From assembly GCA_029256085.1 (NCBI GenBank), contig JAQSYP010000001.1, positions 1 to 64,000 of the forward strand: a DNA stretch of 64,000 nucleotides. Direction: 5' to 3'. This stretch comes from Caryophanales bacterium (GTDB lineage Bacteria; Bacillota; Bacilli; CAJFEE01). The notes beneath the pieces were generated by a model, which was not told where the DNA came from, ran no database searches, and saw only the letters and a program-made list of their open reading frames with translations. The translations under genes and the position numbers were made by a program. Below, one piece after another: positions 56,860 to 63,262 of the stretch (position 1 is its first letter; each line of letters begins with the position of its first letter).

Positions 56860-57927
56860 ATGGATTTAAGGAAAATAGGTTTTAATAAACAATTTTTAAA
56901 TTATCAAAAGAACGACTTAGATTTCGCCAGAGTCGTATTAGAGCATAAGCATATTTATCGAGTAACTGATGGAGTGAATGACTGGTTAGCAGAGCTTTCA
57001 GGCAAATTTAGGTTTAATGCACTTACGCGTACGGATTATCCTGCAGTTGGTGACTGGGTTTTAATTAAAAAACTACCTAATGAAAACCGTGTTATAATCC
57101 ACGAGGTTTTACCACGTTTAAGTTGTTTTTCAAGAAAAACAGCTGGTAGCAAAATTGAAGAACAAATAGTAGCAACTAATGTTGACTATGTTTTTCTAGT
57201 AAATGCTCTAAATAATGATTTCAACGTTAGAAGAATTGAGCGTTATTTGACACTCGCATGGGAAAGCGGTGCAAACCCGATCATTATTTTAACAAAAAAA
57301 GATCTATGTGAAGACGTAAGTTCTAGAATTAGTGCTGTAGAAGAGGTGGCAATAGGTGTCCCAATTCTCGCAGTAAACAGCATAGATGGTGATGGAATAG
57401 ATGCAATTTCTGAATATGCAAGTGAAGGTAAGACGGTAGCGCTTCTAGGTTCATCAGGAGCGGGGAAGTCTACATTACTAAATGCTCTTATTGGCACTGA
57501 ATTGCAAAAAACGCAGGATGTACGTGAAGGTGATGATCGTGGTAAGCATACGACAACCCATCGTGAACTATTTTTTCTCCCAAGTGGCGGAATGATAATT
57601 GATACTCCAGGAATGCGTGAGCTTCAGCTTTGGGATGGAGATGAAGGAGTAACAGTTACTTTTTCGGATATTGAAGAGATAGCATTAAGATGCAGATTCT
57701 CAGATTGCAGTCATGAGTCAGAGCCAGGATGTGCAATAAGATCAGCAATTGAAAATGGCGAATTGGAAACTTCTAGATACGAAAGCTATTTAAAATTACA
57801 GCGTGAAATAGCCTATTCTGCACGTAAACAAGATTCAGCACTTGCACGGGCTGAAAAAGAAAAATGGAAGAAGATCCATTTGCAGGCTCAACAGCATATG
57901 GACTTAAAGTATAGAAGGAAAAGATAA
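56860..57927 (+). CDS. RsgA-family small-subunit GTPase (probable second copy)
   Basis: 355 aa. OB fold (about 35-95), then the circularly permuted GTPase: ILTKKDL (G4), LLGSSGAGKSTLLNAL (G1), GKHTTTHRELFFL (G2), IIDTPGMREL (G3), and a zinc finger CRFSDCSHESEPGC. Members bind the 30S subunit late in assembly. The housekeeping Bacillus RsgA (YloQ/CpgA) sits elsewhere and is shorter, so this is likely an accessory paralogue. ATG 56860 follows AGGAGG. The leader peptide upstream suggests induction by ribosome stress. Confidence 0.88.
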   Translation: MDLRKIGFNKQFLNYQKNDLDFARVVLEHKHIYRVTDGVNDWLAELSGKFRFNALTRTDYPAVGDWVLIKKLPNENRVIIHEVLPRLSCFSRKTAGSKIEEQIVATNVDYVFLVNALNNDFNVRRIERYLTLAWESGANPIIILTKKDLCEDVSSRISAVEEVAIGVPILAVNSIDGDGIDAISEYASEGKTVALLGSSGAGKSTLLNALIGTELQKTQDVREGDDRGKHTTTHRELFFLPSGGMIIDTPGMRELQLWDGDEGVTVTFSDIEEIALRCRFSDCSHESEPGCAIRSAIENGELETSRYESYLKLQREIAYSARKQDSALARAEKEKWKKIHLQAQQHMDLKYRRKR

Positions 57928-57933
57928 AGTAAA

Positions 57934-57968
57934 GCAGTAGTCTATTAATTCGACTACTGCTTTTTTAA
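57934..57968 (+). terminator. Terminator after the RsgA-like gene
   Basis: AAGCAGTAGTC / GACTACTGCTTTTTT. Confidence 0.9.
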
Positions 57969-57974
57969 AATTAA

Positions 57975-58110
57975 AGTTTAATCCAAAAATATTTTTAATC
58001 CATTGTTCCAGATTTATAATCCAAAACGAATTTTTTTAAGCCATTGCCCCAAATTTATGATCCAAAACGAATTTTTTTAAGCCATTAACCAAGTTTTATA
58101 ATCCAAAAAC
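57975..58110 (-). repeat. 20-21-nt array, family B (copy B3, reverse orientation)
   Basis: ATCC/AGCC keywords every 20-21 bp; GGATTA... when read on the minus strand. A longer unit of about 41 bp (ATCCAAAACGAATTTTTTT plus AGCCATT...) is also repeated. Confidence 0.85.
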
Positions 58111-58196
58111 AAATTTCATGAATTGGCTTCATCATATTTTCTACACAAAATAATATTATCATAAAATATTATAAATATAATAGAAAGGATGGCAAC

Positions 58197-58670
58197 ATGA
58201 AAAAACTATTATTTTCCATAATATTTTTAATGCTGTTAGTAACTGCGTGCTCGCAAAAAGCCGAAGAACAACCGGTGAAAACTCCTGATACTACGCAAGC
58301 TCAACCTATGCAGTATGTACTTGGTAGTAATGATTGGAGTGTTATAACGTCTAGAACACCTGATGCTAAAATTCTTGAAGCCTATCAATATACTATAGAA
58401 AATCCTGATCCTTTAGCTCATATTCCGTGTTACTGCGGTTGTTATGAGTTAGACGGACACACTAGTGTAAGAGACTGCTTCGTCGACTCTGTAGACGGTA
58501 AAATTGTAAATCTTGATAACATGGGCTTTGGCTGAGGTATTTGCGTCGATATTGTCCGTGAGACAAAATTAGAGCTGCAAAACGGTAAAGACTTAAAAAC
58601 TATAAGAAATCAAATTGATGAAAAATACAAGGCAATTGCAGAACCTACACCAACACCAATGCCACAATAA
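58197..58670 (+). CDS. CYCXC (PCYCGC-motif) lipoprotein, probable selenoprotein with UGA at codon 113
   Basis: Lipoprotein: signal MKKLLFSIIFLMLLVTAC with Cys18 lipobox (LVTAC). The domain has HIPCYCGCYELDGHTSVRDC, the hallmark of PF13798-type PCYCGC proteins. The frame meets TGA at 58533-58535, yet continues GICVDIVRETKLELQNGK and IRNQIDEKYKAIAEPTPTPM before TAA 58668. This continuation is what family members have, and there the TGA position is Cys (Cys-Gly-x-Cys). Length with read-through is 157 residues. A SECIS-like hairpin lies 16 nt past the UGA. I therefore call Sec rather than a stop. SD AAGGATGG. Confidence 0.82.
58533..58569 (+). promoter_or_regulatory. UGA codon and candidate bacterial SECIS hairpin
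   Basis: UGA 58533-58535, then stem ATaTTGTC / GACAAaAT (58550-58556 and 58562-58569) with one A-A mismatch and a five-base loop CGTGA that has G at its second position. Distance from UGA to the tight stem is 16 nt, within the range known for bacterial SECIS. selA, selB and selC are not in the window. Confidence 0.6.
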
Positions 58671-58671
58671 T

Positions 58672-58702
58672 AAAAAGATGCTCGCATTGAGCATCTTTTT
58701 TA
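58672..58702. terminator. Bidirectional terminator
   Basis: AAAAGATGCTC / GAGCATCTTTT between the CYCXC gene and the convergent CcdA-like gene. Confidence 0.92.
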
Positions 58703-59425
58703 GTACCAATATAATATTGAGTCGTAGATTCCAATCAATAGTAAGGTTGTACCGGCTGCAATTTGAAAATACTTACCAACTTTTCTGCTTTTTTTCATTA
58801 ATGAACCACTAAAACCTAAATACGATATTATGCCAATCAAGACAAATACTGGTACCGCCGTACCAAGCGCGAATAATGAAGGTAAAATATAACCATAACT
58901 AATGGAAAGTGAGTAGGGGATAAGTGACCCGAAAAATAGGAAAAACATCGTTGGGCAAAACGCAAGTGAGAATAGGAAACCCATCGAAAATGATCCCCAA
59001 ATACCAGATGCTTTTGTTGAGTTGTTACCTGAAAATAAAATAAATTTAGGTTTCCAAATGCCTAAAAGTACTAGCCCAGTTAAAATTAGTAAAGGACCAA
59101 TTGTTTTTCTAATCCATGGGAAGTATGTTGGTAATTCATCTTGTAATTCACGTCCGGCTATCCAGACTATTCCACCTAAAAGCATAAATGCTAGAACCTT
59201 ACCGATCGTAAACGAGATGATATTCTTCCAACTTACACCTTTTTGAAGCGAACTATTGCTATAGAGGGTTATTGCACTAATATTCCCAGTTAGTTGACAT
59301 GGAGCGAGTGTGCCGACAATACCTAGTAAAAAGGCAAAGATAGCAGGAATAGAACGAGCAGCATTTGCGATATCCATCGTCTGACTCATTAGCTGGTTAC
59401 TTATTTGATTTATAGTAGAAAACAT
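58700..59425 (-). CDS. CcdA-like cytochrome c biogenesis / thiol-disulfide transporter
   Basis: 241 aa, six TM helices. The two membrane Cys that shuttle electrons in CcdA/DsbD-beta are visible: GTLAPCQLTGN (helix 1) and LAFCPTMFFLFF (helix 4). Would move reducing power from cytoplasmic thioredoxin outward, presumably to the adjacent CYCXC protein. ATG 59425 has AAGGAG; a frame open further upstream lacks an SD. Convergent with the selenoprotein gene. Confidence 0.9.
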   Translation of the reverse strand: MFSTINQISNQLMSQTMDIANAARSIPAIFAFLLGIVGTLAPCQLTGNISAITLYSNSSLQKGVSWKNIISFTIGKVLAFMLLGGIVWIAGRELQDELPTYFPWIRKTIGPLLILTGLVLLGIWKPKFILFSGNNSTKASGIWGSFSMGFLFSLAFCPTMFFLFFGSLIPYSLSISYGYILPSLFALGTAVPVFVLIGIISYLGFSGSLMKKSRKVGKYFQIAAGTTLLLIGIYDSILYWY

Positions 59426-59510
59426 ACTAATTCTCCTTGTTTTATCAGATACTAAAAGTATAATAGAAAAATATGTAGAAATTATAATCATAATTAAAGA
59501 GAGTGAAATT

Positions 59511-60068
59511 ATGGAATACCAAATAGTGAGTTGGTTTGAAAATTTAGGAATGCTAGCTATTTTTGTAAGTATTATTATAAATATTATAATTAGTATTCTA
59601 GGAGTTCTACCAAGCGTTTTCATAACTGCAGCAAATATTAGCTTTTTTGGCTTTAATCAAGGACTAGTACTTTCAATAATAGGGGAAGCCCTAGGAGCAA
59701 TAGTCAGTTTTTATTTATATAGAAAAGGATTTCGAAAACTAGAGCAAAAGTACAATCTTAACAATAAATATACTAAAAGATTACTGGCAACAAAAGGTTT
59801 CGATGCCTTTATTTTAATAATAGGTTTAAGATTATTCCCGTTCATACCATCGGGGTTAATCACTTTTGCAAGCGCAGGCAGTAAAGTTGGTATATTAAAT
59901 TTTTCGATTGCCAGTACTTTAGGTAAAATCCCTGCACTATTCATAGAAGCATACTCAATTCAGCAAGTCCTAGTATGGAGTTGGCAGGGTAAAGCGATTT
60001 TATTTTCAGTATCTGTATTTATAATAGCTTTTATAATATTTAAGAGATTTAAGAACAGCGATATTTAA
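59511..60068 (+). CDS. TVP38/TMEM64-family membrane protein (VTT domain)
   Basis: 185 aa, about five helices. Central GLRLFPFIPSGLITFASAGSKVG with the conserved GxFxPFxP-type re-entrant stretch, preceded by GEALGAIVSFYLYR. The family is related to DedA and may scramble or transport lipids/ions. The 5' end is divergent from the CcdA-like gene with an 85-bp shared promoter gap. Confidence 0.88.
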   Translation: MEYQIVSWFENLGMLAIFVSIIINIIISILGVLPSVFITAANISFFGFNQGLVLSIIGEALGAIVSFYLYRKGFRKLEQKYNLNNKYTKRLLATKGFDAFILIIGLRLFPFIPSGLITFASAGSKVGILNFSIASTLGKIPALFIEAYSIQQVLVWSWQGKAILFSVSVFIIAFIIFKRFKNSDI

Positions 60069-60082
60069 TGCTGTTCTTTTTT

Positions 60083-60170
60083 TCAGCTATAACGAAAGTA
60101 TAAACTTCTGCATAGTTCATACTTTCCTAACGCATAAATGCAACTTCGGCTAGGCAATCGCCGAGTTTTT
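60083..60170 (+). repeat. Post-terminator repeat element (PTR), copy 5, internally deleted
   Basis: AGCTATAACGAAAGTATAAAC ... GCATAAATGCAACTTCGGC, then directly TAGGCAATCGCCGAGTTTTT. About 26 bp (TCTGCCGTCGCCCTTAAGGC part) are missing relative to copies 1 and 4. Confidence 0.9.
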
Positions 60171-60253
60171 CTGTGAAAATAAAAAATTGTTGGGCTAAAA
60201 GTAGAGGACACTTAAAAAATCGTCAAACATATTATTGATGTTCAAGAATCTGC

Positions 60254-60280
60254 GGGAAAAGTATACTTTTCCCCTAGGGG
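60254..60280. promoter_or_regulatory. Two overlapping palindromes, possible CsoR-type operator
   Basis: GGGAAAAGTATACTTTTCCC (60254-60273) is a perfect 20-bp palindrome, and CCCCTAGGGG (60271-60280) a perfect 10-bp one. The second, in TTTTCCCCTAGGGGATAG, resembles G-tract operators of CsoR/CstR repressors (copper or persulfide). It lies about 130 bp before the small peptide gene. Assignment is inference. Confidence 0.45.
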
Positions 60281-60337
60281 ATAGCTGACCAAGATTTGTG
60301 ATTTATAAATCATTTGTGTTTCTTTATTATCTCATAA

Positions 60338-60365
60338 TTACATCACATTTTTTATTTAGTATAAA
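60338..60365 (+). promoter_or_regulatory. Candidate promoter of the 45-aa peptide and propeller genes
   Basis: TTACAT (60338-60343), 16-bp spacer, TATAAA (60360-60365), 40 bp before ATG 60406. Confidence 0.45.
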
Positions 60366-60405
60366 GGTATGTCATAAATAATTTGGTAGAGAAGGTGTTT
60401 AAAAC

Positions 60406-60543
60406 ATGAGAGAACTCTGTACTTTGATGGGTTCTAAATATAAATTATTTATTGGTATAAGTTTTCTTGCTGGAATAATTTTTCTAGGATATATGCTAGT
60501 AGAAATATTAAAAAGATTTATCGGTAATAATAATAAAAATTAA
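60406..60543 (+). CDS. 45-aa single-TM membrane peptide
   Basis: MRELCTLMGSKYKLFIGISF then LAGIIFLGYMLVEILKRFIG and a polar Asn/Lys tail. One Cys at position 5, one TM helix. SD GAAGGTG 8 bp upstream. Ends 18 bp before the propeller gene, so probably in its operon. Confidence 0.72.
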   Translation: MRELCTLMGSKYKLFIGISFLAGIIFLGYMLVEILKRFIGNNNKN

Positions 60544-60561
60544 TAGAAAAGGGGTACATAA

Positions 60562-61617
60562 ATGAAGAGAAAAGTTGCAACCGCGATTATGATAAGTACG
60601 TTTACTTACACTCTTATGGCTTGCTCGGACTCATCAGAAGTAAAAGTCGGAGATAAGAAAATCGAGAATACAAATATAGCTCAAAATAAAGATGTTGATG
60701 TTAAAGAAGTCGAAAAACAAGCTGCTAAGAAAGCAATAGATTATAGCGAAAATGACTTTTTTAATAAAAATAATTCTGTAAATGTCGATCATTTACATGG
60801 GGTCGGCTATGCGCATAATGATGGAAGTATATACTTTGCATCACATGATGGTTTAAAAATTTATAATAATAATACGTGGTATACGACGGAGAAAGAAAAT
60901 AACGATTACATGGGCTTTACAGCTGTTAATGAAGGGTTTTATTCTAGTGGTCATCCTGGCAAAGGCACAAGTTTACCTGATCCATTTGGAGTTGTTAAAA
61001 GCTTGGATGGTGGAAAAACGGTACTGTCTTTAGATTTATTACAAGTATCAGATTTTCATATAATGGATGTAGGATATTTCAATAATGATATTTTTGTTTA
61101 TAATACACATCAAAATACCAAAATGGATATAGGTTTATTTTACTCCAAGGATGACACCAAAACGTGGACAAAAGCCAAACTAGCAGGGGTTCCACAAGAA
61201 GTTTCTCAACCAGCAGATCATCCATCGTTTACACTGAGTGTTCATCCGAAAGAAGAGGGAAGAGTTGCTTTTGGTACTAGTGAGGGACTATATGAGTCAA
61301 AGGATTATGGTAATACATTTACTAAAGCTATAAATGAATCATTTCAAATAACAGCGACTAAATATACAGAAACTGGAATCTTAATGGGTATCTGGAATGG
61401 TGGTCCACAACTAGTTAAATGGACAAATGAAGGTCAGTTCGAACAATTCAATATTCCGAAATTTGTAGAGCAAGATGCTATTATGATGATTTCATATAAT
61501 CCAAAATCTGAAGGGGAAATCGTACTAGTATCTTATAAGGGCACAATTTATTTAACTAAGAATAGTGGAAAAGAATGGCAAACAATAGTACAAAATGGTA
61601 AATCAATAACTAAATAG
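60562..61617 (+). CDS. Beta-propeller lipoprotein (F510_1955 family, BNR-like)
   Basis: 351 aa. Signal with lipobox LMAC (Cys21), a Lys-rich linker, then from about 75 on BNR/sortilin-type blades: YFASHDGLKIYNNNTW, VVKSLDGGKTVL, FYSKDDTKTWTKA, LYESKDYGNTFTKA and LTKNSGKEWQTI (Asp-box like S/T-x-D-x-G-x-T-W). VDHLHGVGY near residue 78 has two His. Named a glycosylhydrolase family in databases, but no catalytic residue is evident; binding of a metal or partner is as likely. Confidence 0.85.
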   Translation: MKRKVATAIMISTFTYTLMACSDSSEVKVGDKKIENTNIAQNKDVDVKEVEKQAAKKAIDYSENDFFNKNNSVNVDHLHGVGYAHNDGSIYFASHDGLKIYNNNTWYTTEKENNDYMGFTAVNEGFYSSGHPGKGTSLPDPFGVVKSLDGGKTVLSLDLLQVSDFHIMDVGYFNNDIFVYNTHQNTKMDIGLFYSKDDTKTWTKAKLAGVPQEVSQPADHPSFTLSVHPKEEGRVAFGTSEGLYESKDYGNTFTKAINESFQITATKYTETGILMGIWNGGPQLVKWTNEGQFEQFNIPKFVEQDAIMMISYNPKSEGEIVLVSYKGTIYLTKNSGKEWQTIVQNGKSITK

Positions 61618-61621
61618 AAGA

Positions 61622-61662
61622 CAAGCTTGTAGAAAATTTCTCTATTTTCTACAAGCTTTTTT
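61622..61662 (+). terminator. Terminator after the propeller gene
   Basis: AAGCTTGTAGAAAAT / ATTTTCTACAAGCTT with T-run. Confidence 0.92.
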
Positions 61663-61669
61663 AAACTGA

Positions 61670-61805
61670 CTCAAGTAGATGATAAATTAGTAAAAGTAGA
61701 TGATAAATTAGTAAAAGTAGATGATAAATTAGTAAAAGTAGATGATAAATTAGTAAAAGTAGATGATAAATGTAGATGATAAATCAGTAAAAGTAGATGA
61801 TATAA
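61670..61805 (+). repeat. 21-nt tandem array, family A variant (copy A3)
   Basis: GTAGATGATAAATTAGTAAA repeated about six times at 21 bp; one unit is shortened (GATAAATGTAGATGATAAAT). Related to A2 by the GATGATAAAT core. Confidence 0.95.
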
Positions 61806-61851
61806 ATTTTCTCATTAAAAATCTTATTTGCATAAGGAGAAAATATATAAA

Positions 61852-61886
61852 AACGCGTATCAGCATTAAACTGACACGCGTTAATT
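61852..61886 (-). terminator. Terminator of the polyferredoxin operon
   Basis: AACGCGTATCAG / CTGACACGCGTT with AT-rich tail. Confidence 0.85.
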
Positions 61887-61888
61887 TA

Positions 61889-63262
61889 TTATACTCTATG
61901 GCCCATTGGTAATGTGAAGATGTAAATGTTCACAATAGTTAGTAGAATCATTAATAGGTAATAAGGCCATAATTTTTTCCAACCAGCTTTGTCACCAATT
62001 CTATAAGTTGTATATGCAGAACCTACAAAACCAAGTGCTATAATTGCAAATTGTAATAATTGTACAGTTGATGTTGTTCCAAATGCTATATTACTTCTAT
62101 CCATTTCTATTCCGATAAGAGAGAAGAAGTTCAGATAAATTGCTTTACCTTCCGTAATTAGATGGAAGAAGTTATGAGCTAAATGCCCAGCTAAGTCTAA
62201 TGGTATTATTGCATAACCGAATTTTGTAAAATTGTTTATTACATCTTGTTTTGTACCCTTAAATGCAGCTAATTTTGCAGTACCAAGAAGTAAAATGATA
62301 GGTATAATCATCGAAATAATGAATGCTACCGTAAAGTTAACGTTGTAGCTGTCAGTCATTGTAAATTTAGAAATGTATGCTAAAATGTCTTTCCAGACAG
62401 TTAACATCGTAATGTTTTGTACAAATACGATACCCATGATTACTGCTGCTAATGATGCATGTTCTAACTTAGGCTTCTTTAAGAACCAAAGCTCTTTCGT
62501 AGGTACTCTAGGTGTAATTACGATAGAATCATTAGGACAAGATTTCACACAGTTTGCACATAAGTTACAATCTGCACTGCTATCCATCGTTCTTACGTAA
62601 ACGAACATTGGACAACCTTCAACTTTATCATTACCTTTGAAACAAGATTGACTCTTACACGTTCTACAAATTTCTGGAGTTCCTCTAAGTGATAATGCAC
62701 CTGACCTAGAATAGTTTCCTGCTAGTCCACCTAAGAAACATAGTGTTTTACAGAATGCTCTTCTTTCATAGAAAACTGAAGTAGCTACAACCATTGTTAC
62801 TAATATTAATAATAGATAACCAGACCCACGAGGTGATTCAATAATCCCAAAAATATGGTCAGACCAAGTTATTAGAATAAAGAATAAGTCAATTAACCAA
62901 ATGCCGTATTTTTTAAGGAACTTAGGTAATGGTCTTTCACTACCAACTAGCTTTCGGACTATATCACTAAGCTTACCGAAAGGACATATTGCACACCAGA
63001 ATCTTCCTAAAAACAGGAATATAACTGGTATCATTGGCCACCAAAGTACCCACGTAGTAGAAGTACCGAAATTGCGACTAGGATTCATAGTTCCAGCTAC
63101 TAATTCGAATACAATTACTGAGAAAATTGCAAAGGCGATCCACTGAAAGATTCCAGGGTACCATCTACTTTTTAGAAATGCCTTAACAGGTCTATAATTT
63201 AGTAGGTTAAAAGGCTCTTTCGTTTCTACTTCTTCATTTTGCTTAGTTGCTAAGTTACTCAT
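61889..63262 (-). CDS. NapH/CcoG-type membrane polyferredoxin
   Basis: 457 aa, about ten TM helices. Cys motifs: FWCAICPFGKLSD, AFCKTLCFLGG, ICRTCKSQSCFKG with a CP downstream (EGCPMF), and CNLCANCVKSCPND (4Fe-4S ferredoxin). The second membrane pair reads CxxxCF rather than the usual CxxxCP. Members carry electrons between quinol and extracytoplasmic partners. Overlaps the upstream His-rich gene by 8 bp; the two are coupled. Confidence 0.9.
   Translation of the reverse strand: MSNLATKQNEEVETKEPFNLLNYRPVKAFLKSRWYPGIFQWIAFAIFSVIVFELVAGTMNPSRNFGTSTTWVLWWPMIPVIFLFLGRFWCAICPFGKLSDIVRKLVGSERPLPKFLKKYGIWLIDLFFILITWSDHIFGIIESPRGSGYLLLILVTMVVATSVFYERRAFCKTLCFLGGLAGNYSRSGALSLRGTPEICRTCKSQSCFKGNDKVEGCPMFVYVRTMDSSADCNLCANCVKSCPNDSIVITPRVPTKELWFLKKPKLEHASLAAVIMGIVFVQNITMLTVWKDILAYISKFTMTDSYNVNFTVAFIISMIIPIILLLGTAKLAAFKGTKQDVINNFTKFGYAIIPLDLAGHLAHNFFHLITEGKAIYLNFFSLIGIEMDRSNIAFGTTSTVQLLQFAIIALGFVGSAYTTYRIGDKAGWKKLWPYYLLMILLTIVNIYIFTLPMGHRV

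Noticed and set aside
58197-58535. CYCXC gene as a 112-aa protein ending at TGA
   Set aside because: The family-typical C-terminal part follows in the same frame and ends at TAA 58668, so TGA is more likely Sec.
1331-60170. PTR element as a MITE or IS remnant
   Set aside because: No terminal inverted repeats, no duplicated target bases I can see, and no transposase in the window.
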